NCBI GenBank assembly: GCA_032164245.1
Contig: JAVMKO010000003.1
Span: 63,248,390 to 63,312,389 of the forward strand
Direction: 5' to 3'
Origin: Sternotherus odoratus
Taxonomy: Eukaryota; Chordata; Testudines; Kinosternidae
DNA length: 64,000 bases
Position 1 is the stretch's first letter. Each line of letters starts with the position of its first letter. A model generated the notes under the pieces. That model was not told the DNA's origin. It worked only from the letters and a program-made list of their open reading frames with translations, and made no database searches. Made by a program: the position numbers and the translations under genes. Shown here piece after piece: positions 47,844-59,489 of the stretch.

Positions 47844-47984
47844 AAAAGCAGTTTCTTCTCTCTGAGCGTTCACACCTCCAGATCACCTGCTGGAAGTGGG
47901 CTTCACCACCCCCACTGATTGAATTTACCTTGCTTTCTTGCCTGTATATTTATGTCTGCCTTTGGAGATTTCCACAACATTCAT

Positions 47985-48022
47985 CTGATGAAGTGGGTCT
48001 TAACCCATGAAAGCTCATGATC
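47985..48022 (+). ncRNA. Hammerhead-ribozyme-like motif in a Penelope-like element
   Basis: CTGATGA (47985-47991), an extra A, a stem-II-like hairpin (GTGGGT 47993-47998, loop CTTA, ACCCAT 48003-48008 with a G-U closing pair) and GAAA (48009-48012). A degraded stem III follows ('agc-tcat-gat') with a C at the expected cleavage position (48022). Compared with the 5-kb copy the hairpin keeps pairing while the loop changes. No confident stem I could be drawn. Self-cleavage of this copy is unproven. Confidence 0.5.
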
Positions 48023-48120
48023 CCTAAAATCTGTTAGTCTATAAGGTGCTACAAGACTTTTTGTCGCTTTTGCAGATCCAGACTAACACGGCTACACCGC
48101 TGATACTAGATACAATTTAG

Positions 48121-49489
48121 TTTTCATTGCATATGTGGATTCAGCTTTTAGATAGATCTGTTTTTATTTTGAGTCTGGAAAGTAGTGAATATGTTTTTCT
48201 GGGTTCTGTTCTGACTTATTTGTCCCTTAATTTTTCTGCATTTGACATCTCTCCGTTAATAGTTATGGTTGGGGTTTTCAGAGATAAAGTGACCAAATCC
48301 CAATAAAATCTATAACAGTTGGGCAAGTAGGCCCAGATTGTCAACAGAATTTAGGCTTCTAACGTCCACTGAAATCAACTCCCATTGAAAATCTCAGACA
48401 TTCCTTTTGATCTTGTTCCTGTCTAATGTAAGCTATGGTTCAATCTTCAGTCCTAGGCTGTTTAGTTTGTTTTTAATTTGCTTAACTTGAGAAATATTTG
48501 TTGAGGTTACCAATTATGTTGTATATGTTTTTATATTTATGCTGAGGCTTCACTGGTATTAGCACAGTTATAGACATTCAGTCCAGTCTTTACAGGCAAA
48601 TAAGAGAAGACAGAAACGTGGTGTGATTTTATATATCAACTCTTTTCTTTAGTTTATAGTCTCTTCAAGATAAATTACTTTGTCTTCTCCCACAACCATG
48701 TCTGTGCCTTTATCAAGCCAAGGCCTATGCCTTGGATCCCTTGCTTATCCTTAAGTATCTTGATTCACCTGCCCCCTTCTTAAGGAAGATGCACTCCTTA
48801 GAATGTCCACAGGAAGTGAATCAATACCAAGCCATTATAAAACAAAAACAAAACACCCAAGATTTTTAACTGAACCAACTAGCTATGCATGAAGGGAGGA
48901 AACCATGCGATTTTATTGCAGTAGTCCATAACCTCTTTCACCCCGAGCCTCTCAAACTCAGTTTTCTTTACCTATTGTTCTCCTTGGGAGCAATTAGTTT
49001 GTCTCTAAAACATGCTTCTCCTACTGGTCTTTCTGGGCCGTTTTTTTTCATGCCATCTCTGAACTATGGAATACCTTCACTTTTTCAGCCCACCCAACTT
49101 ATTACTCCATTCATTCAAACCCTTGTTAAGGTGCAGTTCTTCTGTGATAATCACCAAGAGTCAATCAATTCATCATTAACAAACATGAACATCCTTTTAA
49201 CTGAGCCATCTGGATGTGCATATGTCTAATCAGAATAACAATGTGATTTTGTTTCTGTCACTCTTATCTTTCTTCACATCATCCTCTCTCTACTCTTTGT
49301 TACTTCTGCTTTTTGTAGAAGTCTAATTTATGTCTAAAATTAGATTGTAAATTCTTGGGCACAGGAGCCATAGATTTGTTCTGAAAAAACATAACACACT
49401 TCTGATGCAGCTAGAGCATGATATCTAATATCAAAAAGAATACAGGATGATCTAGAGAAATCCTTTCATTTTGAGAAAGGTATAGCTGC
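48121..49489. other. No recognised gene; palindromic-repeat relic at 48326-48395
   Basis: 'cagattgtcaacagaatttaggcttctaac' followed by 'actcccattgaaaatctcag' resembles an old sauropsid palindromic repeat ('...tttaggcacctaac...gttaggtgcctaaa...'). The rest, including the 114-codon frame at 48885-49229, shows no domain. Confidence 0.4.
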
Positions 49490-50110
49490 ACCTTAGTCTC
49501 ACTCAAGAACTCACCCTACATTACAGCCCTTGTGTCTTATTCAGACGCTGACATGGGTTTCCTCACTTTTGGCACCTCGAGATTTTATTATTGCAACAAC
49601 CCGCTGCCTAGCACACTCAGTAAGGTCATGCATAAACTCCAGGTGATGCAAACTACAGTTGTCAAATTCCCTGTGAAAAGGGTTCACTTAATATTGATAT
49701 ATTAACTGGTTGCTGCTTAACGAATGTACTGATTTTAAAGCCCCTTTTGCAATCCAGAAAGCTGTACAGGCTTCTGTCTAACATATTTACCAATTTTATG
49801 TTCTCATCCAACTACTAAAAGCTGCCAAAGCAAATCTGTTGGTTTTCCTGAGGTCTCTTAATTTTATGGAATGGGAGCCCATTCGCTACTATGTCCTTTG
49901 CCGAATTCTTTCCATTTGCAGCCTAAAGAACTAGGATTTAAAAAACAGAAATAGTCTAAGTTGGAAACTTAGTCTGGCTGTTTACTGGAATCTGTGTCAA
50001 AGTTATATCCTGCAATATCACTTTATTGCTGATTAGCTATTATTTGTAAAGCACCCTAAGCACTTGTGGATGACAGGCATTAAATAAGCATAGTATGATA
50101 TAATAAACTG
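49490..50110 (+). mobile_element. L2-like LINE 3' remnant
   Basis: A decayed plus frame reads 'FYYCNNPLPSTL' and 'MHKLQVMQTTVVKF', which follows the L2 post-RT signature 'DYCNALLAGLP...LQ.VQNAAARL'. Further on comes 'LNFMEWEP', in the place of 'PRLWNSLP'. The 3' end 'gtaaagcaccctaagcacttgtggatgacaggcattaaataag' fits the L2 tail. Many stops; very old. Confidence 0.6.
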
Positions 50111-51852
50111 ATTCACTGTATTGGGAAATTTTGCACATACTGATATATCACCAACTTCCAGGATTTTTTGTCTCTAAAATTAGATAGTTGTGTTTTTCTT
50201 TTTACCACTTCATCATAGTGTACTCACTGGAACCATGCATACAAGTGGAATCCGCTTCCCTGGGAACATGGCAGTATGAAATATTATCCACTAACCATTC
50301 TCATTATTCATGTTAGGTGGAAGCAGGTTGGCATCAAAAGATCTAGCTGCAGAGACTAGAGTCATGAATAAAACTAATTAGAGCCACATTTAATATCTTT
50401 ATGTGTTTTTTGTCAACGTAACAGTATGTCTGTCCTTCCCAAGACAAGTAATAGGTCTTAGTTTTTCCACAATCATTCTAGTTCTCCATGTTGGATAATA
50501 CTTAAATAATGTAAAAATCATGGGAATTTTGTTTGTGCGGTTTTTAAGCTTCTCACTACCTTGGCAGAAGGAAAGTTAATGAATAAAACTAGCTTTACAA
50601 CTAGTATTTCAATCTGAGTTGTAGGATAGTCATAACTTCTGTTTTTAAGATCATCATATACATAGTTCAAAGAGGACTTCATTGCTTATTATGAATAGGT
50701 TTTTGCAAAAATACCTTCTGAGTGAAATAAGGTACTTGTCTGCTGTTAGTTACATGGGAATGAATTCAGAGCAATTCCACTGAAAACAATGGAGTTACAC
50801 TGGTGTAAATCAGAGTAACTGAGACCAAATGTGGCTCACTGACTATAAAAACCAGGCAGTTAAAGTAATTGTTTCTCCTCACATGTAAATTCAGGCAATC
50901 AGTGCTTTATTATTTATTAGCAATAAATAATATTTATTTAAACTCACCAGTGGCATGTTTATACTTTTACAAAAACAGAAAAGTAGTCAGAAGACAATAA
51001 ATATGCCATACAAGTCATAGTTCTTAAAAACAGGTTATGATACCCAAAGCATTTAATTAAAGTTTTTATTGAGTTTTGCTTATCAATGCAAATATCACAT
51101 TACCAAAGAAAAAAATCAGCCCCTCCTCCCAAACATTATAAATTTATGAACTATACAAGTTGAAGAAATCCAGTTTCCATTTTTAGAAACCCAAAAGGCA
51201 TATTTTAAAAGATTAATCTACTTTGCTTCTGGAAGGATAATTCTGTCCCTCCTCCCAGAACCCATTGAAGTTCTGGTGCAAGCCCATTTGTGTAGATTTC
51301 ACAAACCTTAATGTACAAGATATGAAGTTCCATTTCTACAGCTTGTCCTTTTCTTTTTCTCCAAATTCACCTGCCTGCATCTGGCTGGAATATCTAAATA
51401 TTATAGATGAGAATTTCCTAACTCAACAGGTGTTGCATCCAATCTGGCAGAATTCCATATTAGAACTCATCTTGACAGACAGAGAGGAAGTGATCACAGA
51501 ATTAAACATACGTGGTAGCTTAGGTACATGATCGTGAGTTGATGACATTTATAATGTGCAAACAGAATAAGGTCCAAAACAATATAAAATGACTGTGAAC
51601 TAAATCATCTGGGATGAAGAATTTAATCAGAAAATGTGATATTGAGAATTGTTGAAGATGCCCTTCACTAGATGCCCAAAAAGCCATAATCAAAGAAGTC
51701 TTGGTTAAAAAACTGAACTGATTTAAAGAGAAAGCGAAGACAACTGGAGAGAAAAAGAGAGAGAATGGAAGAAAAGAAAAGGTGATAGTAATGAATATAA
51801 ATCAGAAGTTAGGAGAGAGTAGAAAATTGATAGCAAAACAAAACAAAATAAA
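50111..51852. other. No recognised gene; palindromic repeat at 50745-50822
   Basis: At 50745-50822 'ttacatgggaatgaattcagagcaattccactgaaaacaatggagttacactggtgtaaatcagagtaact' is a reversed member of the dispersed palindromic family. The remainder is AT-rich and unassigned, with a purine-rich run at 51720-51790. Confidence 0.45.
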
Positions 51853-52059
51853 ATTATATATGGAGATATACCTATCTCATAGAACTGGAAAGACCTTGAA
51901 AGGTCATCAAGTCCAGTCCCCTGCCTACACTAGCAGGACCATGTACTATCCGCTGACAGATTTTTTGCCCCAAATCCTTAAATGGCCCCCTGGAGGATTG
52001 AACTCACAACCCTGGGTTTAGCAGGCCAATGCTCAAACTACTGAGCTATCCCTCCCCCT
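51853..52059 (-). mobile_element. Cry-type (tortoise Pol III) tRNA-derived SINE
   Basis: Read on the minus strand, a tRNA-like head starts 'ggagggatagctcagtagtttgagc'. It has box A TAGCTCAGTAG (52038-52048) and box B AGTTCAATCCT (about 51993-52003), so it would be transcribed by RNA polymerase III. The body 'ggatttggggcaaaa...ggtcctgctagtg' and the tail 'gatgacctttcaaggtctttccagttctatgagata' follow. This family is characteristic of cryptodiran turtles and is the best taxonomic marker in the window. A (TTTTA)n run adjoins the head side. Confidence 0.93.
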
Positions 52060-52061
52060 CC

Positions 52062-52105
52062 CATTTTTATTTTTATTTTTATTTTTATTTTTATTTTTAT
52101 TTTTG
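52062..52105. repeat. (TTTTA)n microsatellite
   Basis: About eight ATTTTT-type units between the SINE head and a CR1 copy. Confidence 0.93.
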
Positions 52106-53567
52106 AAGGAGTGGGCTGAGAGGCTTGCTGGACCATTAATGTTGATTTCCAATATGTCTTGGAACACGGGGAAGTTCCAGAAGACTGGAAGAAAGCTAAT
52201 TTTTTGCCAGTTTTTAAAAAGGGAAAATGGGATGACCTAGCTAATTATAAGTCTGTCAGTCTAACATCATCTTGGACAAGATAATGATAAGAGCAACTGA
52301 TATTAACACAATTCATAAAGAATCAAAGGAGGGTAATATCATTGATGCCAATCAACATGGGTTTATGGAAAATGGATCCTGCCAAATTAACTTGATATCT
52401 TTTCAGATGATATTACAAGTTTGGTTGATAAAGGTAATAGTGTTGATGTAATAGTCTTAGTCTTTTGTAAGGTATTTGACTTAGCACCACATAATATTTT
52501 GTTTTTAACAAATATAGAATGATACAAAATTAACATGGCACACATTAAATGGATTAAAAACCGCTTTATGTCTCAAAATATATTTGTAAAGAGGGAATCA
52601 TCATTATCATCAAGTGAGCATGTTTCTAGTGGGGTCCTACAAGGATCCCTTCTGGACCCTACATTATTTAACATTTTTATCAATGACCTCGAAGAAAAAT
52701 AAAATCATCACTGATAAAATTTGCAGGTGGCACAAAAATTGGGGGAGTGGTAAATAACAAAGAAGTCAGGTCACTGATACAGAGCAATCTGGATTGGTTG
52801 GTAAACTGGGTGCAAACAAACAATATGAGTTTTAGAATGGTTAAATGTAAATGTTGGTATCTAGGAACAAAGAATATAGTCCATATTTACATGACTGGAA
52901 CGCCATCCTGGGAAGCAGTGACTCTGAAAAAGATTTAGGGTTGTGGTTGATAATCAGCTGAATATGAGTTCCCAATGTGACCAAGGGAGCTAATGCAATC
53001 CTTGGATGAATATAAACAGTGGAATCTTGAGTAGGAGTCAAGAGGTTATTTTACCTCTCTTTTTTGGTGCTGCTGGAATACTGTGTCCGGTTCTGGTGCC
53101 CCCAAGTCAAGAAGGATGTTGATAAGTCAGAGAGGGTTCAGAGAAGAGCCACAAGAATGATTAAAGGATTATAAAATGTTCCTCATAGTCATAGACTCAA
53201 GGAGCTCAGTCTTATTTACATAGCAAAGAAGATTAAGGGGTGACTGGATTACAGTCTATAAGTACCTACATAGGGAACACATATTTGAAAATGGGCTCTT
53301 CAATCTAGCAGAGAAAGATATAACATGGTGGCTGGAAATTGAAGCTAGACAAATTCAGGTTGGAAATAAAGTCATAATGATAACAAATGGAATAATTTAC
53401 CAATGGTCACAGGGAATTTTCCATCACTGCAATTTTTAAATCAAAATTGGGTGTTTTTTCTAAAAGATGTGCTCTAGGAATTATTTTAGGGAAGATCCAT
53501 GACCTGTGTTATACAGGAGATCAGATAAATGATCACAATGGGCCCTTTGGCTTTGGAATCTATGAAC
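52106..53567 (+). mobile_element. CR1 LINE, old, 5'-truncated
   Basis: It runs from the early RT region ('gaagttccagaagactggaagaaagctaat', 'gttttTaaaaaggg...gatgacctagctaattataagtctgtcagtctaacatc') through block B ('gtggggtcctacaaggatccc', 'FIND'). It continues through a degenerate block C ('aaatttgcaggtggcacaaaa'; DD lost) and the post-RT region ('cagagaagagccacaagaatgat') to the 3' untranslated region ending 'ctttggaatctatgaac'. It has many stops and is the most decayed of the long CR1 copies. Confidence 0.87.
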
Positions 53568-53580
53568 ACTATATAATCAG

Positions 53581-54208
53581 TAAGGCTAAGATTTTGTCGT
53601 GAATATTTTTAGTAAGTCACAGACAGGTCACAGGCCATAAAGAAAAATTCACAGAAGCCCGTGACCCATTCCTGACTCTTACTAAAAATATCCATGATAA
53701 AATGGGAAGGAGCTGGGAAGCTATAGCATGGCTGGGAGCTCCAAGACCCCTACCATCGATGGAGGCTCAGAGCTCCAAAGTCCGCCTGCCGCTGCCCCCT
53801 GCCATGACCACAAGCTTCAGGGATCCCCCTGTCCTCCTAAGGAGGCTGGGAGCCACGAGGTCCCTCTGCGCCCCTTGCTTTGGTGGGGAGCCACTGGGGT
53901 CTTGCTGCCCTGCTGTGGAGGCGGGGATCTGAGGAGGTCCCCTCTGTCACCCGCAGCAGCTGGGAGCTGTGGGGTACCCTTGTGCCTGTGATGATTGGGA
54001 GCTTCGCAGTACCTCTGCTATCCATGGAAGCTCAGAGTTTGGGGGCCTGCCACCTCAGGCACTGGGGGTACCTCACAGCTCCCTGCTGCTGTGGGATGTG
54101 GCTGGACCCTGCAGCTCCCAGACACCAGTGCTGAGGTCATGAAAGTCTTTGGAAGTCACAGATTCCATGACTTCCACAACCTCCATGACAAAACCATAGC
54201 CTTAATCA
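53581..54208. mobile_element. Palindrome-bearing non-autonomous DNA transposon
   Basis: The termini are inverted: left 'taaggctaagattttgtc', right 'gacaaaaccatagcctta'. Next to the left end lies a long imperfect hairpin ('atatttttagtaagtcacagacaggtcac' against 'gtgacccattcctgactcttactaaaaatat', 53604-53692). A GC-rich interior contains diverged repeats of 'ggctgggagctccaagac' type. It accounts for the overlapping proline/glycine-rich frames of 60-87 codons. hAT-like by size; target duplication unclear. Confidence 0.65.
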
Positions 54209-55543
54209 TCGGCAAACAACATAGCTGGTGCATTAGTGTGTAATTTTGTAAACAAAATACCTCAGAACACAGAGCCCTCAGAGTGTAAAATAGTATAGAA
54301 GAGGGCAGGTACCCCACAAATCTACTTGGAAGTTTCACAAGAGGAGAGGAACATGCTGAAGTAATGCTCTTCCAGGTGTTGTGAAACTTTACATGTATGC
54401 CTTAAAATATTTGTTGGGATTGAGCCTCTCAGTTTTGTGTGTGCTTGGAATGGAGTTGCAGGGCTGGCAAACAGAGATTATAAAATGCAAATTTTGCTTT
54501 TCCATTATTGAGAAAAGCTTTTGGGCTTTTCCACTAAAGCAGCAAAGAGCTGAAATGTTATGTGCTTATGTTAAATGTGACCATCTCCTTTCTGAGCCTA
54601 ATAAGCCTCCACACATGTAGAAGACAGAAGGGACATTACACAAAACCAAACTGCCAAACCTCAACCAAATAAGAGAAATCTGAATTAAACTGGATGATGG
54701 GCAGCTTTGTTCATCTCTAAAAGCTACTGCCTACTTACAAAATCTTTTTCTTCTAAATTCATCAAAGAGATTGGAATGCTGCCAAATCCAGATACACTAG
54801 GACAGATATACTTGACGAAGCTGAGACAAGAAATGGAGGATTTTTAACAGAAATTACATCCACAATTGCACCACATAAAGGTATCAGGTTTAACATTATT
54901 ATAATGGATACCAAATGAATTCATAACAATTAGGCACTTATTTTAAAATGTCACCAGCAATTCTTTAGCAATTACCTGCCACAAAAGCACAAATGCAAAA
55001 ATTTGTCATAGACATCAGATGTCCTAGTGCACAATGGAAAAAAAAATAAAAGCATAAATTGCTTACACATTGTTATCCCTCTGGTAACCTACCACAGCAG
55101 TTTTTTAAACTCCAGTGTAATCCTTTTATGTCTTCTGAATTTAAAAAAAATCATGTGATAAAACACCTTGTGTGACATTATTTGTTTAATAAAGAGACAA
55201 GAAAGGCTGCTAGTTATGCCAGTTATTTCAGAGTGCAAGAAATGGCTTCCCTTAAGGAAGCAACCATACCTTCTTTGCTGCTAGAATCATCTTCCTGTAG
55301 CAGACTGTTACCCATTAGCTCCCGCAGGGTCTTAGTTCTATACTACTAGAACCTCCCACCCCTCTGGAGGCAAAGTGCAGGAATGAAAGTTGGAAGCAAG
55401 ACCAACAAATGCCAGGGAAGCACAGTTTCCAGCCCCTTCATATCATCTGGTTTCCGGAGCAACAATAATTGCTGACAGAGGCCACCCACACTTGTTCTGT
55501 TGGGGGAAACACATTCTTTATCTCCGTCCTCATTCAAGGACAC
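54209..55543. other. No recognised gene
   Basis: AT-rich unassigned sequence. The frame at 54381-54620 shows no domain. Confidence 0.4.
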
Positions 55544-55557
55544 AGTTCTAAGGATAG

Positions 55558-55664
55558 AATCAGAGGGGTAGTCGTGTTAGTCTGGAATTGCAGAAGTTAC
55601 AAAGAGTCCCGTGGCACCTTAAAGACTAACTAAAGTATTGAAGCATAAGCTTTCGTGGGTTAAT
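55558..55664 (-). mobile_element. Short Penelope-like 3' tail with 14-bp target duplication
   Basis: Exact direct repeats 'agttctaaggatag' at 55544-55557 and 55665-55678 bracket 107 bp. On the minus strand it reads 'ttaacccacgaaagcttatgc', then 'ggtgccacgggactctttgtaac', 'attccagactaacacgactacccctctgattct'. The 5' end lies inside the hairpin loop of the hammerhead-like motif, so only the second strand of the hairpin and GAAA remain. The perfect long target duplication suggests a fairly young insertion. Confidence 0.85.
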
Positions 55665-55678
55665 AGTTCTAAGGATAG

Positions 55679-57664
55679 GCCCTCAGCTGGTGTAAACCAT
55701 CCTGCTTTCACTTGAGTCAGTATCAGCTTTGTGCTAGAAGGTAACCAAAAGTTGCGTGCTGAAAAGATGCTATGATCGCTGTCCCTTAGCTCTTTTTGCC
55801 TGCTACCAGTACTTACTTAAAAAGTGTGCTCAGGTTCTAGAGATACTACTGGTTCAAGCTATGCTCCCCATTTTAAGTATAGGAATCTCTCTTAAATCTA
55901 GAATATCTCCTTAACTCAAATTAACTTTTAAAGGGCACCTTCTGTATTGCCTTCACTTCAATAAGGTTGTAGTCTTTACGCTTCTGTTCTGAGCAAAATG
56001 TTTAAACACATTCACCTAAGTGTTATAAATGCTATTTAGGAGAAAGTTGCTGTTTAACTTAAACCCCTACCATTGCCATCTGAATGTATCACCTCTGAGG
56101 CATGCTTAAAATCCCCATATGTACATTAGCAGAGACTTGATGTAGGACTTGAACCCAGCATCCCAGAGCTCTCTCTTGGTAATAGAATTATCACTAGGCC
56201 ACTAGACTGGTTCCATTGGCTGTTATTAAAAGTTTATAAAGGGAAATAGCCAGTAATAGAATATGGGCACAAAGTACTATAGATAAGATCCTGCCACTAC
56301 TCTTGTCAATAAGAGTTTAGCTTTGACTTCAATTAGGTCAGGATTTCATGTTGTATCTGCAATGCTGGTGGCATTATGAAAACAAGTTTCAAAGTAATTA
56401 ACAAGCAATTTGATCATATGCACATTTTAGGACACAATGACCCAAAAAATGCTTGAAAGCCCGCTGTGAAACAGAGACTGCCCTTTAAAATTTCAAAACA
56501 GAATTTGATGCTGCTATTCCCTTTAAATCAAACTGAGAGAGGGGAAACAATACCACAACAGAAAGGTTGAGATGTAAGGAAAAACAATTTATTTTCAGAT
56601 CAGATACCTGCTGCTTCCAATTTAGATATTGGATAAACGATCTGAAATGAAAGCAGCAGCCTGAAATGGAGTGTTTTTCTAAGCTTCCCTAATTAGAATC
56701 AGCTAGTTCAGTGCAGCTCTAACCAAAACCACCTCCTCTTCTTTGACTGACTGGGGTGACCTGCAAAACAGAAAGTATGAGTGTTGTCAAAGAATATCTC
56801 AGCCAGCAGATAAGAAATGAAGGCTTTGAAGAAACTGTGAACACCCTCTGGGGATGAAATTAGACTTGTGAATTTAGGGAAAAAAGGCTTGCAAACAGTT
56901 TAAACAGGAACTGAAGACCGAGGTCAACAGGGATGTTTCCAACTGGAAATCACCCGCTGGGGAAAAAATTAGTTTTGAACACCTAACAGAAATCAGCAGA
57001 GTGGGTGGGAAAGACTAAGTTATTCATCTTTGTGACAAAATCCTCATTTTTCCCCTCAATGAAGCTGCATAACAGGAAAAATATAATCTTCATTCACACA
57101 GGATGAACTGCACACAATAATATTAAGAGGCTCATGCTACAGAAGACGATTTGAGCAAGGAAAGTGACATTAATAGCTCTTCTGACACCTGGATCATTGT
57201 CAAAAGACTTCTAATTCTGTACAGGTAAGAGGAAATGAGCAGGACAAGGGAAAAAATGCCCACTTCTGTACTAATTAAGCTATCACCAGGTGGCCACCGG
57301 GCCTTCCTAAGTAAGTTCTAAGATAAGAAACACATGGGGAAGCACCTCATTAGAATAATGCAGTGTGATTAAACCAGGTCTCCCTCCACGTCCTGCTCCT
57401 TTTTTACCCTGAACACCCCTGAGTGCATTCAAGGGCTATAAACAGGCTAATCATCAGCATGGAGGACCATACAGAGTGTTAGACCTTATTTGCACTCATA
57501 AATAGTGTCTCACTCTCACTTGTGCTAAAGCAGAGAAATTTCATGCCATATTAAACTCAAGTCACAAATTATATTTGAAACTGAACTATCCCCTGGGAGC
57601 TTGTGTGCTGAATGAGAGCATAATGAAAATGCTGCTATGAAAGGGCCATTATGCTAGAATTCGA
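55679..57664. other. No recognised gene; tRNA-like MIR head relic near 56140-56220
   Basis: 'gaggacttgaacccagcatcccagagctctctcttggtaatagaattatcactaggccactagac' near 56150 looks like a reversed MIR or tRNA-derived head. 55681-55735 ('cagctggtgtaaacc...tgagtcagtatcagc') is a relic of the palindromic family. The rest is unassigned. Confidence 0.4.
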
Positions 57665-57850
57665 GAGAGCTGGGCTCTGTTCCTCAGTATGCCAGACTTC
57701 TTCCGTGACCTTGGTCAAGTCACTTAATCCACACTCTGCCTCAGTTCTCCATCTAAATAATGGGGATAATTAAATCTTGTAGGGGTTCTCTAAGGATAAG
57801 AATCAATTAATGATTGTGTGGTGCTCAGGTACTACAGTGATGAGTCATTC
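57665..57850 (+). repeat. MIR-like SINE
   Basis: The CORE region is clear: 'gaccttggtcaagtcacttaatc', 'tgcctcagttctccatctaaataatggggata'. An L2-type tail follows ('gattgtgtggtgctcaggtactacagtgatga'). Old, with no target duplication. Confidence 0.7.
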
Positions 57851-59370
57851 AACTATCTTGTTAGCTAGGTAAATTCAGTGTGCAAACACTCATGCACAGG
57901 AGTAGCTGTATATACCCTGAGTATTTCCATTGAAAATAACAAGAACACCTACAAGACCAAAGTTATTCATTTGTCCAATCTTGTCAGGTTTAGGCTCTAA
58001 ATAGATTACCAATGTAACTGCTGATCTTTAAATAAATAAATAAAAAGTTGCTGCAAGTATCCTTCTGGACTAGTACATAACAAGTTGCACTAGCTAAGCC
58101 TGGATGTTATTAAAAATGCATTAAAATGTCAGTGCCTGACTGGGACATGGCTGGATTCAGTCTTGCAATGTTCCTCAGATCACAAAAGCAACTTCTGCAA
58201 TAGGGTGAAAAACACAACCTATAATCAAAAATAACCCTAGGAGTCACAATCGACACAAGAATAGTGGGAGCACACATGAAAAATGAAAATAAGTAAGGGA
58301 GAACTGACTATAATCTCCTGAAGCATTTTAGAATTTAGTTTTAAAACAACTTTTTGGACCTGGTTCTCATTTACATGAAAGCCCCTTCACACTGCTCTGG
58401 CAACTACAATATAAATAAGAGTAAAACCTTATTAACTAGGTACTCCCGTCTCAGTTTCATTTAATGCAGTTGTTGCGGGTAAATCACTTCACTGTAGGAG
58501 CTATTGCATTCTGAATCTAAACAAACAAGAATGGAAAAGAAAAAAGAATGGAAATATAGCACACAGCAGAGCTAAAACAGGGATGCATATGGTATAAATA
58601 AAAATAGGGTGAGTGATGGACCCGGAGAAAAAGATAGGAATGAAGACAACAATATTGTTTCAAAAACACTTCCTTTCTGATCATGGTGCTCCACTTAGAA
58701 TCACTGTATGTGGCCTATACATATTTGCATGCTGTTTCATAAAAGAATATTGGGTGGCAATTTTGTTTTGTGGTGAGTGTAGCAATTTGCAGTAGCACCT
58801 ATGTGAGACCTGCTTTGAAACAAATTTAGGAACCATTGGTTAACAGTAATGGTGAGCTACACTATGGTAGCCACATGTCAATAAGTGACAGTATAAACCA
58901 TGTACTACTGTGGGCTGTGTCTTCTGCTGGGCCTTATCCACTGAGATTGAGTCTGTTAAAACTCCTCATTACAGAGCCCTGATTTTTATCTCAAGCTGTA
59001 GAGACTCACGCTTTCAGTTCTGGAGGTCCCCAATTCAGTCCCTTGTGTCTTCTGAGAGAGAGGCCATTGCAGCAGTATATAGGCAAAACCATCTAACCAT
59101 GCTAATGTCCTGTGAGGGTCCAGCCTCCTTTTTATATGAACTCAAGGGATTTCCCTGTGCAGAAATTACATTTCCAGAAGATGTTGGGTAATATATACCT
59201 GAGAGCACCACCCAACTCAACATGTCTATACATTATGGCTTCTCCTTCACTATGAAAAAAGATGTGTTCTTAATTCCTGTTCACTAACATAAGGTACAAC
59301 TGTAGTGACAACAAGGGAGTTGTACTTTTCCCACAAGTTAGCAGGTTAAGATAAGCCCCAAATTCCCTCA
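57851..59370. other. No recognised gene; tRNA-like relic near 58985-59045
   Basis: 'gctgtagagactcacgctttcagttctggaggtccccaattcagtccc' resembles a decayed tRNA-derived SINE head with a box-B-like end. The rest is unassigned. Confidence 0.4.
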
Positions 59371-59378
59371 GTCTTTAG

Positions 59379-59481
59379 TAGGGTGACCGGATGTCTCAAT
59401 TTTAGGGTCTTTTTCTTATATAGGCTCCTATTATCCCTCACCATGGTCCCAATTTTTCACACTTGCTGTCTGATCACCCCT
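59379..59481. mobile_element. 103-bp hAT MITE
   Basis: An exact 8-bp target duplication 'gtctttag' lies at 59371-59378 and 59482-59489. The termini TAGGGTGACCGGATG and TGATCACCCCT are inverted with mismatches. The interior 'ctttttcttatataggctcctatta' and 'tccc(a)atttttcacacttgctgtctg' are typical of a very common turtle MITE as I recall it. No coding capacity. Confidence 0.88.
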
Positions 59482-59489
59482 GTCTTTAG

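Larger units (their letters stand above)
47659..48110 (+). mobile_element. Penelope-like element 3' end with 10-bp target duplication
   Basis: Exact direct repeats 'tacaatttag' at 47649-47658 and 48111-48120 bracket 452 bp. The 5' part reads as the C-terminal end of a Penelope-like protein, 'VGEHFNLPGQ' to 'NSIRSGLDISCEWLTNY' (47676-47843). This resembles the region after the GIY-YIG endonuclease, which has been lost by 5' truncation. The 3' part carries the hammerhead-like hairpin and ends 'gatccagactaacacggctacaccgctgatact'. The copy at 4.90 kb is a relative (same phrases in the same order). Confidence 0.75.

Noticed and set aside
47562..47918. 118-codon plus frame as an intact host gene
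   Set aside because: The first third is flank and LTR end. The rest is a Penelope-like protein end inside an insertion with a target duplication.
51990..52059. A genuine tRNA gene on the minus strand
   Set aside because: Boxes A and B are present, but the sequence continues into the Cry SINE body and does not form a mature tRNA with an acceptor stem.
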